DNA from: Clonostachys chloroleuca
Taxonomy: Eukaryota > Ascomycota > Sordariomycetes > Hypocreales > Bionectriaceae
DNA: 64,000 nt
Assembly: GCA_037952775.1 (NCBI GenBank)
Contig: JBANAY010000003.1
Span: forward strand, 18,724,001-18,788,000
Reading direction: 5' to 3'
Shown in pieces: positions 12,558-26,500 of the stretch. Made by a program: the position numbers and the translations under genes. The first letter of the stretch is position 1. The number at the start of each line of letters is the position of its first letter. The notes under the pieces were generated by a model. It was not told where the DNA came from. It worked only from the letters and a program-made list of their open reading frames with translations, and made no database searches.

Positions 12558-14361
12558 TTACCAGCCCTTGGAGTGGTATCCGTCAAAGGTCTCTTTGACG
12601 AAGTACTGATTCCAGCTGCTGGCATTGACATCTTCAGTCTTCTTCATGCAAGACTTCTCAGGAAATTGCTTCAGGTTGGCCACATCGTGTGAGGTGTGAC
12701 GTCTCTTGAGAACTGCATTGGCTGTTGAAGACTTTTGAGATCGTTCCCACAGGAGGTGGCGGCGGAGAGACTCGGTCAACTCTGTAGCAAGCATATTGCG
12801 ACGAGTTGTTCGAGGAGAAAGAGCGCCTTGACCTTGGCCGTGAGCGACGGTAGGGATAGGCTGTGCGCTTGATCGGGGAATCTCCCGGATAGGCTTCAAG
12901 GGGGCTGGCGGTTGCCCTTCATCATGAGGGGAGCATCGTCAGAGTCATTAGGAGAGACAGCAAAGGCAGGCCCGTTGCGATTGCGCGACTGTGGGATAGC
13001 GGATGTTGACTGTGAAGCATGGTTGCTGAGGGCCTTTGCGCGGTCTTCAGTCTGTGTGAGCATCAGGGTGATGAGGGATCTCCGGGAGGTGAGGTTGACC
13101 TTGGAGTCAACACGCTGGAAGTACTTGTCGTCAACGCTAGACTTGCCACTGTCCTCAATCGAGTCCTCCCAGTCGGAGGAGTCATCCTCGTCGTCAATTG
13201 CGCTCTCATCAATATAGTCACCCTCAGAGTCAGAGTCGATAGCATTGTCAGGATCAACAGTGTGCATGATGACATGGTTGCTGAAGGAAGCTTGCTTCTT
13301 CTGTGTGGTCAACCTGTTTCGTGGAGAGAGAGCGCTCTTGAGAGAACCCTCTTCTTCCGACGAGCCACCCAGCTTGAACATGCTCTTCTTCAGGTTGCCG
13401 GTGGGAGCAGGCTTGCATGCCTCGGGACTGTGGCCTTGTTCACTTGAAGAGTAGGAAGCACCGAGCATGAATGTGGTGGGCGTCTTCCGTGACTGAACCG
13501 CCTTGGATGCCATGCCATTGATGAGAGGGGCCTCGGCACGGGTGAGTGAAGGCTGGCTGGTGCGAGGCAGAGAAGCCTGGGAAGGGGAGAAGCCACGAAC
13601 AACGTTGGTGCGTGACTGCATCTGCGGGGAGGGGAGTGATACTTGTGAGTTGGTATCGGTGTTCTTGGAGCTTGCTTCAGTAGTGGTTGATCCAGATCGC
13701 TGGATAGCGGCGTGTGAGGGTGCCTCCATGGCCTCTTTTGTGGGAAGGATTGGTGCGGCGTTGGGGGGGGCGGAGAGAGGAGCCTTGTCCTTGACGATAG
13801 AGACAATCATCTTCTCGAAGTCGTCGGAGCTAATGTGTCGGTCACGCTTGCTGCGGCTAGTGGCAGCTGAATCCTGGCGGAGGATCCGGGGACGAGCAAT
13901 CTCGAGGGGGCTGAGACTGAGGTGAACTCGACAGTCTCGTCGGCGTCTGCGACGGAATCGACGCTTCCAGAAAGCTGAGGAAGGTCGCTAAGTTGTGATG
14001 CGGAAGGGATGACCTTTGGTGCTGTCTGCGACTCGGTTGCGTCGGCGTTCTTCTGCTCGTTCTCAATGAGCTGTTCCTTCTGCCACAGGCGCCAGCTGAG
14101 GTTCTCAAGTCTTCGGCCTTGTTCTACAGAGTCTGCACAACGAGAGAAGACTGCATACATCCTGAGGTTAGCGGTGGCTCCAGGGACGGACCGGGGCGGG
14201 CTGTTTGGTAACGTACCAGTCCACATGCTGTAGAGGTTAGCAGGATTGGTGTCAACCTTGTGGATGACGTTGGCATCCACGGTGAGGACGTGAGTATCTA
14301 AACGGTGCGGCATCACTGCCCGGAAGAGATACTGGGGGTCGTGTTCAGCTCGGGGCGGGTT
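12558..14361 (-). CDS. GATA_AreA-like (DUF1752)/DUF3295 protein, frameshifted
   Basis: The family is a fungal group whose N-terminal domain resembles the N-terminus of the nitrogen regulator AreA; a regulatory role is known only by association. The signature RRLENLSWRLW lies just after an intron (14151-14216) that joins SMWT to VFSRC. The acidic DUF3295 block (DESAIDDEDDSSDWEDSIED) and the conserved tail (ATELTESLRRHLLWER to DGYHSKGW) are present. Three reading frames are needed: frame changes occur at the G5 runs 13906-13910 and 12900-12904, each cured by one added base. Without that, the protein stops after PLMMKGNRQPP and loses its conserved C-terminus. An ATG at 14313 is available, but the frame stays open upstream to 14373 with family-like sequence (YLFRAVMPHR), so an earlier exon is likely; the open segment 14426-14551 (HNPLKALDCDLNDW) is a candidate. 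Family call is firm, 5' end is not. Confidence 0.8.
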
Positions 14362-17300
14362 CTTAAAGGTGGCTCAAGAGTCGGCAGATGAAGTGTCGAA
14401 AGATTCCAATCGGCACCACAAAGCGCGGGAGTGTTGGGAATGTCGTCCAATCGTTCAAGTCGCAATCGAGCGCTTTGAGGGGGTTGTGGACAAAGAAGTG
14501 CAGTTCGTGGTAGTCTCGCGGATTCACAGCGAGGTAGGTTAAGGTATGCAAGGATACGTAATGTGCGTGATGTAATGTATGGCGCCGAGGGGATGATGAC
14601 CTAGCGTACTGCTGACCTGCTGGCGCTGTTCAGTGGACTTGGTGATATTGCGAATTGCTGGTGTCGTCCCGATCAAGTCGATGTTGTATGAGTCTCATGC
14701 ATCTGAGAGATGGAGAAGGGAACACTGCGTGCAAGTCTGGGGAAGGGATATAACTTATTAGTTTGGGAGGAGACGAGAGGGAGTGGGCTTGGTTGGGGGT
14801 GAAGAGTAGAGTCGCGGTGTGTGCTCTGGAAGGACCTCGTAAGGAAGGGTCCCAGCAGACGCATCCATCTTGGGGCGTGGGTCGTGAGGGAGGGGCGTAT
14901 TAAGATACAAAGTACATGGACGGAGGTATCGCGGCGAATGACCGGGGTCAGTGCGCTTAGGGATGAAGGGGGGGGTGGCTGCCAGAAACGGTACTCGATG
15001 AAGGCTGCGCCGTACTGCCAAGTCGCAAGTACCGATGGCTCGGGGGAGGCAGGGGCAAGGTCCGGCAAGGTAGAGGAGCGCTGCAATAGATGGGCAGGGG
15101 TAACAAAACAGACCTCTGGATCGGGGAACCACCCGGGTGCCTCTTTCCAGTATCGCGCTTTGCCTGTTGGGGCAATCAGCCTGAGTCAAAGAGCGGGAGA
15201 CCCTGATGCGGATTAGCCACAGCGAGCTGGGTTTAATCCTATTTGGGAACTATTTTCTCTCCCAAAAGGGTCATCAGCCTTGCCCAACTCATGTGACCGT
15301 CTGGAGGTACGTACTTGGTGCGTCGAACGGTTTGCTGCTCCGTTTTGAGGACGGTCTGGCGCGGCTCCGTCCAACCTGCCGGAATCGTCTCGACTCAGCA
15401 TCCCTGGGCCATTCGCCCGCGCCATCAGGCCCAGGTCCTCCTCCCCATTGTTTGCGGGTTCTGGAATCGACTCAACTACACACGCAAGCCTGTCCTTGCC
15501 ATTGATGTTAGGCTAGGTGATAGTGGATGCGATGCCATTGGATTTCCACAGAAGCACCGAACGGTTTGTGCCGTGATGCCTTCTGACCAACTCCCTTCGC
15601 CCCAGCTCTCACTCCACTGCTCTCTCGCGAGGCATACAATACGTACTCTCGGTTATTGGCATCATCACATGGTATGAAGCATGAGCGCTTGGAGATGCCC
15701 ATGGCCCTTGTTCAGCTACCTGCGCTTATCCATCCTGCCATCAAATCACCACTCGCGCGTTCCTCACATCACTACCTAGCCTGGCAGGCTGTCAGCCATG
15801 GGAGCTCCTCCTGCGGTCACTCTATCACCAGACATCAGAATGAGTAATGGCGAATAACCACCTATCAACGCAGGCATATCGCTTCGCACCAATTCCATTG
15901 GCCAGGGCCGTTGGACGAATGGGGGAGCCCAGATGCGATCCCCGCTTCTGGCCCATGGCTGGCCCTCGGGTTACGCTTGGCCGAGCTCAAGCATCAGTTG
16001 GTGCTCTCCGAAGTCAAGCCCTGTGCTCTCATATTCATTTGCACCCATGTGACCAGCCTCCAGAAACGCCCCCCATCCGGGCCATCCCAGTAATGCCTGT
16101 GGCGCTCCAGGCATCCAGCATTGTAGTGTGGTCAGGTACCGTACAATGGCTCGCTCTCTAGTGTGCTGTCAGCACCCACCTCCCGTGCACCTGAACCAGA
16201 AACCTTGGGATTGGCAGCAAGTGTTGCCCCTACGGATCCTCAAGGCGTTGGTCGTCAGAGAGGGCCTGTGCAACTCCCAATCGTCTGCATTCTGTCTGCA
16301 GCGCTATGGCATCACGGGGCAATACAGGCCAGACCCATTGATGTAATGGCAAATGCAAGGCAAGACATGTGCCCGGGGTAACGTTCGTTAACCACTTGAC
16401 AACCCGCAGATATGGCCTCATATCAATCCCATTGGGTGTCCAGCACAAAGGAAAGGGTCTGCGACATGATACACGGAACCACGAGGTCACGTTTCCTTTG
16501 TTCCCCAATCCGATTTGCCGCGCCCCAGCTCAGTCACAGGTGAGAGCCTTTCAGCGAGGTGGACCGCGACCCTAAGGCGTATTTTCCTTCTTGGAGGGTC
16601 CTTTTTAGCCCCCCATTCAGGTCAGCAGGACACTGCCCCAGAAACAGCGCATCATAGTAGCTGCCAGCACATCGATTAGTGTACACATGACTGACTTTAT
16701 TTTTGCAGGGCTTTCTAGCTGCCTTTCCCTCCCTCTTACCCTCGAATATGCGAGTACCTTTGGCAGAGCTGAGTCTCTTGAGGCCCTATTGCCACATGCC
16801 ATGTCAAACCGCGATGACACAAATCAATTTCTCATTCCCAATTACTCGATGCCGTTATCGAAGTCTTGCTGGCCCTTGGTATTTGCTTGTTGAGGTTCCA
16901 AAACCTACCCATAACACGGAAAACGGAGATTGGAAACTCAAACTTGAACAACCGTTTTCAACTCCACTCCTCGATTAAGTCCCCTGGTTTATTTGCTCCT
17001 CACGATAGTTTTTCTTTTCTTTTGTTGACCCTTCACCTTTGCCTCTACGGCATTCTAAGATTGCGGCAGGGCCTCCCTGCTTGTCAAAGGTGCCCGATGC
17101 GATATTCTGGTTTGGACCGTCAATATTTGGGGCCGGGCAGACCGATTTCCTGTTTAAGATGGTCCATGGGCAATCGGAATGTGCATACGAACATCTTCGC
17201 CGAGCCCAATTGCATGGGTAACTGGCAAGGACGACCCAATGCGCCGGCTGGCAAGGGCCCCTAGGTGGAGCGGAATATTCAGGACACCAGAATGCTCTAC

Positions 17301-20300
17301 ATACGCACGAGTCAATCCGGCTACCCACTGGCAATTTGCCATGGCGAGCCCATCGTTGCAGGCCCGACAACCCAGGTTGGCGGGCCCGCGGAAGTGGCCC
17401 GGTACTATAAACATATTATGAAAATGTGTATGCGCAGGGAGGCCATCATGATACTGGCCTAGCCCCGGACCTGGGAACAAGATAAATGGCCCTCTGAAAC
17501 AAGGGCACGGAGCCTCTTCATTATGTCGCCCATGGCAGTAATGTTATATTTCATTCGAGGAGCGTCGGGCAGAGGCGAAACCGGGGGGTTGATGACGATA
17601 TTTTAGCGATATGCCTGACAGCTCCCATGGAAAACACGACAGCCAACAGTGCCTTGCTCTCGGGGCACGATGAGGCAAGCGGTTGGTATTACATCCACGA
17701 ACTCGCGCTATTTCCGGCCACCTGGATTCCCGATGGCCAGGAGTGAAGAATGTGGTTCTCGAATGGGTCGCTTCCCGTAGCGATCGAGAGCGGATGAACC
17801 GGCTTGCCTCATATCGCTAAGCTCCTCCCTTGCTTGCTTCGTGCTTTTGTTTTTCCTGTGTCTTTCCTTCTTTCCCTTTTCAGCTCTCATCTTCTCTCGC
17901 GTCCTTGTGACGATGCCTGCCGGCAACCATGCCTGTTGGGTGCATCCATGAGGTTGGTATCACGCATACCTGTGCCCCTAATAAAGGGACAGGATAATTA
18001 CGTAGGTGCTTGTTTGGTGTTTGTTTGCTTTTTTGCAGCGGGTTTAAGTGGGTCTCCGCACACTCAAACGCCCTGCCGGGATATGCAAACGGGGAAAGAA
18101 AGCCAAACGCCACAGTCATTGTTTTGTGGTCCACCCATTCACACAGCTGTCCGGTGCGGCTGACCACGAGGGTTGAAATCGACCAGTAGACGCTGGCCAT
18201 TGTGCATAGTACGTAGGTGGGTGGCGTATGTAATCACATCAGTCTGTCCAGCACCGCAGTAAGCGACAGTGCTGGCTCCTTGCGAAGCGTCCTCACACAA
18301 TGACATCCATGGATATCAATCTAATCCCACTCCACGATCGATAGAGGCTAGCGAGGACAGAAGAAAAAGTGGTTTTGTCCCGTGCTAAGTCACGCATTCA
18401 TCCCACTTTGCTTTGTTTGCAGATGCTGCCCATCATCCGAGGTATCCCCCAACACGAACAATACCTGTGCTTCGGCCAACCTTTTCTTGCCCGGCACAGC
18501 ATCATCCATTTTGTCAGCATCCAGCCAGCCAGTAGCACTCTGAGGGTGCGATGGACTAGCAAGATGTCCACCAGGGGGACCAGACTCAGAGTCAGATCCC
18601 CCAGTTCCAAGGTCTAACTAACCTCCTTGGTGGCGGTCGCAGACAGCTTCCCGCCACGCCCCTGCCACCCTAGTGACGCCCTAAAAGTGTCCCGTGAATG
18701 ATTTTCTTTTTCTCCCCTTCTTTTGTTGTCGCAAGCGATGATTTCGTTTCTTTTTAGAGTTGTCATGAGAAAACATGATAGATCAACTACCACCTTGTCT
18801 TGGTCCCACTTCGGTTTGAATTTTTTATGAATTTCACAGATGTCTGTACTTGGATGTTCATAGCGTCTTTCAGGGTTCGCTTTATTCTCTCATCAGCTGG
18901 TTGCCCGACTAATGCGATGCGAGTATTGCCCTCCTCTCCATGCGCATACGTAGATCATATTGGTCTGTCAACATCTCATCTCGTAACACCGTAATTCAGT
19001 CGACCTGCCGCCAAGTGTTTGTATCGTCGCATCCTATGCCTTCCGGTTCCAGCTGGGATCAGCCACCCCTGGCCTGTCCAGGTAGGTTTTTTCACGATAT
19101 TCCCTTCCCGCATCCCCTAGCGGTTTTTCTGTTACCAAGGCTCTGGTCGGCGGGACGCCAACGACCGTCTGGGCATGGGCTGGTTGGACAACCCCGGCCC
19201 AAAGGAGGGGAGGCGACCTCACGATACCTCAACCAGAAGCAGCCCGCGCGGTTTGCTACCCCGTGTGGTCTCACTGCAGCCAGCCCGCGGCTTGACGCTT
19301 TTGAAACGCACAGGGTGTGCGGATCGGTACCTGCCTCGTCAGGTGCCACGAACTGCACTTCATTTCTGAGCTCCGGCCGTCGCGTTCAGAGGAGTCCGAG
19401 CACGACTGGCCAATGTCTTATTGCCTCAGGTTCTTTTGCCCGCTCAGCTGGCTCTGGCGGCGGCAGTCATGGGCTCCCCCTCCGGCAACACGCTCAGAAC
19501 CCCCTACGAAACCCTTGCATATCAGGCACACGCGCGGGCATGAGTTTTGAGGGGACTGAGCTGAAGTGCCAGTGCTCCCTTTGGATTAGGTAGCTTAGGA
19601 GCGAGGAGGCGTATTAGCTAGTAGGCAGTATGTGGTCATGAGCGTGCTCTACTCCTATCATATATCACAAACCATGTTCCTCAGTCCCAGACAGGGCTCT
19701 GAAGTCTGGCCGACTGCATCTCAAACGTGTCTGAGGCAAGAGCGCTGGCAGCCGCCGGTCCGATGATAGTCCGCGATGCCTTCAACGTGCCAGCCTCTAC
19801 TTCATGCGGGGTTCCGCGACTCGGATCTCTGGTGTGGATCGCGAATACCTGCGGACCATTTACTGCGGTCTCAGTTGGAAAGGGCACAGTTTCCCATGAA
19901 TAGAAATACCACATTATCAAATACGCGTTGCTGATTTGAGGATTTTCTTTTCTCTTATCCAGCCCCTGTCGTAGGGTGAGAATAGCTACGCAAGCCAATA
20001 TCACACATCCCCTGTCTATTACTGGCCTAAATCCTTGGATGGCTGGGGCCAACCAAGAGGCAAGGCTGCCGGCCGGCTGACCAACAGGAATAGGGAGGGC
20101 GGCAATTCTCTATCAACCACCGACGTTCCAGCTGAGCGCACAAGATACAACCAAAAAAGGAGTACCAGAGCGGCCCAAGCCCTGGTTGAGCGCACTGGGC
20201 AAGGGAGTGAAAACGGCCGATGAGAGCATTCCACTGGCGCCAGACAGCCTGCCGTTCGAGTGGCGCCGTCGGCGCTCAGACACTCCAAGATAAGCGAACG

Positions 20301-23300
20301 GTTTCCCCAGGCCCCTTGGGCTGTCGGCGAATATGTCCCGTCATTGTGTCTCTCTTTGAGGGACGCTTGCCTCCTCCGGGTACGTGGCGGTTCGTGCCTG
20401 GGGTGGGAGTGGGAGAGACTGATCCAGCCATATATCAGACAACCAACGAATGACACCAACTGCCAGCAAAGCCCACGGGTTGCGACATTGGACGGATCCC
20501 TACCGAACTCGACGCTGTTTCGCCATGGCCGTTTGATGGGGAGTGCTGTGAGGGGTTTCTGCTCCGCTCATCGCAATTATTTCAATTATCATTTATTTTT
20601 GATATTATTATTACTATCTGTGTTAATGATCGTCTGGGGGTCTTTGGTACTTTCTGCGGTGTGTACAGAAGGACTCCACGTCTTGGGAAGGTCGTCGACC
20701 ACAAGAGCCGGTGGATGCGGTGCGAACAACCTACCGCCTGATACAGCAGTCCCTTCGTGCATCCGACGATTCAACGTCCACCGGTCCACCAACCAGGCCA
20801 CTCCGCAATTGGCAGGCTTCTGCGTCTGTTCCTTTCTCGTTCTCTAATTCCCCAAACGTCCCCAGCCCTGGTGCTATTACATGGTTGTGGTTGCTCATAC
20901 TGCCTGCTCACCCACACCAAATGGTGCCGGGGAAGACATGTGCCTGTTACCGACCCAGGTCGGTAATATAAGGTAATTGCGTAGGCATATCCTGTGATGC
21001 CGTCCAGGGATTGCACCTAGCCTTTCGGTAAAACACAATCCGAGGCTGTTTCCAATGGTCCAGCCCTGTTCTTCTCCGCGTCAGGGTCAGTTCCAACATG
21101 TGGTTCCCTGCCGAGAGAGAGCCCATGCGCCCCATCGCACCAAGGAGGCCGGAGCAGGGCCGCACCTCTGGACAGTCACTCCCCTAAGCGATCACAGCAT
21201 CGCGTCTCGGCACCAAGGGTCCAGTGCCCAGGTGAGACTGGGCGACACCTGTTAGGACAAACGAAAAAACGACCCCTAATGCGGGGTTGTACGTGGGCAT
21301 GTGGCAAAAACACCAGGGTTCACATGGGGCAAGATGGACCGGCTGTACCTTTTTTCCCTGACTTTCCCCGTCTTTCCCCAAGCCAAGTCTCCAAGGATTT
21401 TCCCACATGACCTCCAAACAGCAATAATGGGCGGATTGGCGGCCATCTGCTTACCGGCTATCCCAGGCTTGCCAAGGGAATCACAGGACAAACTGCACTG
21501 TGGATCGTGGAGTCAGTCGACGGCCGAGCCTTTCATGCGACTCATCACGCGGCAAAACAAATATGCGCTCGGCATAGGCTATAGCCTACTTAGGCAATTG
21601 GCCCTCGGCCCCACAGTCACAGCCGCCGTTTTGCCCTTCGGCTTATGACCGTGCAAAACGGTCAGGGATGAGGTAGCGCCCCTAGTCGAGAGACGCCCTC
21701 GGCGGACCAATCCCGATGCCATGCCGATACATGAGCACCAATCTACCGTTTTGGAAAACTGTGGATGAGCTAATACGTTTCCCAGTTAAGGTTCAATTTA
21801 CGTACTGTCGCAAGCAGCCGAAGCAAGTCCCGAGCAGGGCCCGAGCAGCGGGTGAGGCTTAGCAGTCATCAACGGCTTTTTTTCTCTCCCCCATTATCCC
21901 GATAGAGACATAATCCCAATGGAGAGGGGGGCGTGTGACATTTGAGGTTTGTGGGAGTAAATGCCCTGTTGATTCTAGTCTGTCCTTTGCAAGACTAAGA
22001 GTTGTTTTCTTTCGCAAAACTACCAAGTAGGGTAAAAGCTTCCGCTAGGCGACGTTGGTGAGTGCTGCTACCGAGTGCTAGGCCTTGGCTCGACTCGAGG
22101 ACAGGCTCTGGTGTCCCACATGGAACTGCGGCCCCGGGACCCGGGCCACGCGTGGACGGTTGAGAGATGACCCTCGCGCGGACCTGCCTAAGCACAATTA
22201 CCAGCATGCTTAGTGAGCAGCGGCGAGAGGGCTGTCTCCGGAAATTCATCTAGCGCTGGCCAAGGATCGTTTGGCGTGTTGCCCTGACTGGGACCCAGCG
22301 CCGGATGCCATGCAGCCTGGTTGGAGTAAGTATTCGAAATGACAGGGTGACCATTTGCCAGATTCCGTGGCAGGAATGGGAGTGGAATATCCAGGAACGA
22401 TCACAATCACGATGCTTGACAGGGCAATGCGGGGTGGAAGGTTTCCCCCCACGAGCTACCACGAGGGAGCCAAAGGGCCTGGGCCTGGACCTGGCTCTGA
22501 TGAGGGGAATTGCTCCTCAATGGTCACGTCGACCAAGAGTTTCGACCGCGTGATGATGGCTTTCTGCTGGGTCGTTCCCGGTGGCTTTGTTGGAGACGGC
22601 TCTAGTCATCTACAAGGGCAAACCTTTCTCGCTCATCTGCCTCGCCCTCTCCCTGGGCCGTGCTCGGAGATGTCAAAGGCCAGCATTGATGCCCAGGGTG
22701 GGCCATTGGTGGGTTTTCCCAGCATCACATGGAAGCCTCCCAGGGTCCTGTCAAAGTCTCTCCGCTTTAGGTCCGGTTGCTGGTGGTTCCCAGTGGAGCC
22801 GTATTCCACTGCGGATGGGTCATTCTGGGGTGTTCAGTTGGGCGGAAGAGATTTTCGAGTTTTTTTGGCATGCAGGTGGATAATCGAATTTTATCAATTA
22901 CCGATTAATTGCCTCCTCAATTCACGATGGGCGTTTGCGTAGCCTGTCAGGATGCCGTCGAGCTGCCTAATTGCTAATCCAATGCCGGGGAGCACTTGGG
23001 TAATGTCAGGTCCGGAAAGTTGCCGAAGCATCTTCGGCCTTTCATCTGTTTTTACCGGGGGGAATGGTAGGATTGAGCTAATCAAGGGTTCCAGATCGTT
23101 GGGACAGTGAAAGCGACCATCTGGTGAAATGTGTGGAAACGGTGCCATGGGACCGTTACCTTGTTCTGCTACTGCTGGCACTAGCTGCTCGAGGAGAGCA
23201 GCACACTATCGAGCCGCCGTTTAGATCTGCCTGGTCTAGACTGTATTATGGCCTCATCTCTGGGACAGCTACCCTGGATTTCGAAGTTTATCAAACGGTC

Positions 23301-23541
23301 TAGATGCGCGTTATTCCCTCTTCCCCGTGATCACTCTAGCAATGGGTCCGGGGAAGACGAGTGGCGATGGATATCATGCTTCTCCATTGAGTTCCGGGGA
23401 AGACACGGTGTTTTGTTGCGTTGTCCTGTCTCAATATCGAGGCTTAGTAGTGTTGTACGATAGTATTGGAGTAAACAGTCTCAGGTCGAAGAAGGCCCCA
23501 GCAACCACATCCACCTGACTAAAAGGGCCTTCGTGATGGAC

Positions 23542-23564
23542 TTTTTTTTTTTTTTTTTTTTTTT
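23542..23564. repeat. poly-T tract (23 T)
   Basis: An uninterrupted run of 23 T in the gene desert. The length suggests a slippage product or the remnant of a poly-A tail of a minus-strand retroposed sequence, but no such element is recognisable upstream of it on that strand. Confidence 0.9.
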
Positions 23565-26500
23565 GCGGAATATACGTAAGTTCAATTTATCATATCTACA
23601 ACCTCGTCAATAATGGTTCAGCCAGGCGGCCGAAGGCAATGCGGGATGCACGAGGGATTGTGACCAACCAACACGCCCCCCTCCCCCCAGAGCGCCACAG
23701 TTGCAAAGGATTTGGATGGCAAATGCGCCCCTCACTCAGCGCAAAATGTGAGTTATCGAAAGTCAGCAAAGTGCCGGAGGAGCCCTCACTGCTTGATTGG
23801 TAGGGCTAGAATAATCAGACGCAGCGGGAAGCCACAGTGGCCCCTCTCCTCACTCTCAAAGCTCGTCGATCACAGAAGGGTCATATGCCTAATGAGCCGT
23901 GTAATTCTACGGCACATCTCCCGTTCTCAAAGAGTCCGGGCCAATAGCCTGTGTGATCTGTCACTTTGTTTTATTTCCTTTTTTCCCTTCCGCACCCTCC
24001 TGCCAATTTCTCTTATTCAGACATTGCAACGGTGTTCCAGCACTGTGTCAAGGCGATCTCAGCTCTCTCTGCATGCGACGTTCCGTTGCTACGGCAGGTA
24101 CTATTCCTGGAGTTTTGCCAAATGACAATACATTACACCCGCCTCGGGGGGCCCTCGTGACCCAAGAATGAGAGGGAACAAAGGTGGAGAGGCGGGAGGA
24201 GAAGTCTTCCCACCCTACCAGTCTATCTTCAGCTGAGAAAAAAAGAAAATACAGCGAGCAAAAGGACCTGTGGGGAGGGACGGCAGAGGGAAGCGGGATG
24301 TGAAATGGTGACTCTGAGGAGACGGCTCAGAATCGATTGTCTCTTCTCGCCAGACTGCTAACATATGACACTGTATCGCGGGACAATATGTGATGGCCTT
24401 TTCTTATTGGTGTTGCAGGTGGCCACGGATGCAACCCCAAATGTGATTGAGCTGAGTCGAGGAGCGACAGACCTCTATCAGCAGGTGCACACATGTAGGT
24501 ACGTGATTATTGGCCTTGTACGTCCCAATTGCTCATCAGTCGATTCAGCTACCCCAGAACACCACATTGCGGGATCATGGGGTAATACGTAATGCACTCG
24601 TGTAGTATCAATGCTTGAGGGGGGGGTATTGCTGTGATGAACTCTCTGACTGTATTGCAACTCCAACCGCATCCCGCCAGTCTCGCCTTATGCAGAGCAA
24701 CTGTGACGAGCAAGCGTGTCGGACGTAGCAGTGCGTATTTTGCCATGCTTTGGTCATCTGTCCCTAACCCCAGGATGGGCTGCCGTCAGCGAGGCGGACA
24801 GGAACGCTGAATGATCTGTTGCAGCGAAAGCCCATCTTCCTCCGATCCAACCACATCAATCCAACCCAACCACGCTTTCTACTTCCCCAAGGAGGGCAGC
24901 CGGGGGAGGGCACGCCCCCTTAGAAATGATGACAAAAGAACCCAGAGCTTACCGTTGCAGCGGCCAGTGGACAGTGACAGTGCCCAGGCACGCAACAGCT
25001 GCGCCCCTCGACCACCAAAGCCAAGCCTCAGCTGTGCTATAACTTGGCTTTTTTAAGGCCATTGTGTACTTGCATATACCGTACATACGCCATCGTAAGG
25101 GGGAGCACAGCACACTTTGGCCCCCATGTTTCCTTGAGGCGTGGGCGAGTGATGAATGACCCTTCCCCGAGCAAGTGATCAGCCCCCTTCTGGGACTCCT
25201 TGGGAGGGCCAAATGTCCGATGGTCGCGGGTATTCTGGACGTTGATCCGTTACAAGGCTTGCTTTTCTATTGTATCTGGGCTGGGATTGTGGTGCAGGGC
25301 AAGGCCGGAGGAATTTGGCTTTTCAACCCCCACGCTGGATGGCTGACAGGTTCAATTTGGTCATTCGCTGCCATTTGTGGCCAATTTCTCGAGATAGAGA
25401 GACTGCAGATCCCATCGTGCCTCTCGCTGGTTTCCGCTTCTGGCGGCGGGCTCCATGCTCGCATTCCGTATCTGACGGCAGCGTTGTCTGCTCTACTGCT
25501 ACCTACGTGTGTATGAACCCGTCCATTTCTTGTTGGACCATGGCAGCGTTGCAATTGCGGCGGCCGCGCGCGTCACTGGTTGTTCCACAGGCCACCCCCT
25601 TCCATATGTACATGACTGCCCATCGTATAACCACCATGAATCCAGCGTCGTGTGGTTGGGTTTTTTTGCTGACAGGTCATGTCATGCCCAGGAATCCCGC
25701 ACCAACCCCGACCGTGGACTCAGTCTGGTCCCAGCCCGACGAGGATCGAGCGCTCCTCTCGATCCAGGCCGTGGTTCAGCTGATGACGCGAATCGACACG
25801 GCCGGGCCCAAGCCCAGCCCCCAATCTCGCCGGCAGCATTGGCCGCCGCCTAGCAATAATGTCGTGATTCCAGGGCCAGAGGTCGAACGGTCATGCCGCA
25901 ATCCGCGGCTGTCCCCAAAACGCTGGGCCATCTCGATTTCGCTAGCGGTCCCGAACAGCAGTCTGGCCATGCCGGAGTCGACTGTTGGCCCTGGGAGCAG
26001 GGCAGGGGAGGGATGAGCCTACCTGCTCGGGGGGAAGCAGCCGTTGCAAATCATGTGTCTGGGCCCCTGTTTAGCCCGCAGGTGATACCTACCTGGGACT
26101 TATTATTAGATAGTGTTGGCACGGAGTTAATAGCAGGATGGATGAATTGTAATAACCGCCCCCCTTCCTTTCCCCCCTGGCTGGCCTTTGAATTAACCAA
26201 CCCTCCTTTGTAATTGCTTCAGGTCCCCTGGGCTCAATCAAGGGTTGCGAGTTTGCAGAGGGTCCCACGTGGGCAAGCCTTTTGCCTGGGGAACAGATCC
26301 GGCGTGCCGCCAGGATGGGTTGAAACGGGGAGGTCCCTCTCTCTTCAACTGACGGGGGAAGGGTCCCTGATAGAGGAGGCGTGATTAGACAAAAGCACCT
26401 CGAGCGTGCATTCCACTTGCCTGATTCGAACGGCGCAGAGCGGTCAAAGATCTCGAATTAAGATAGCCACGCTGGAGAGTTGTATCGACGGGACGGGGTG

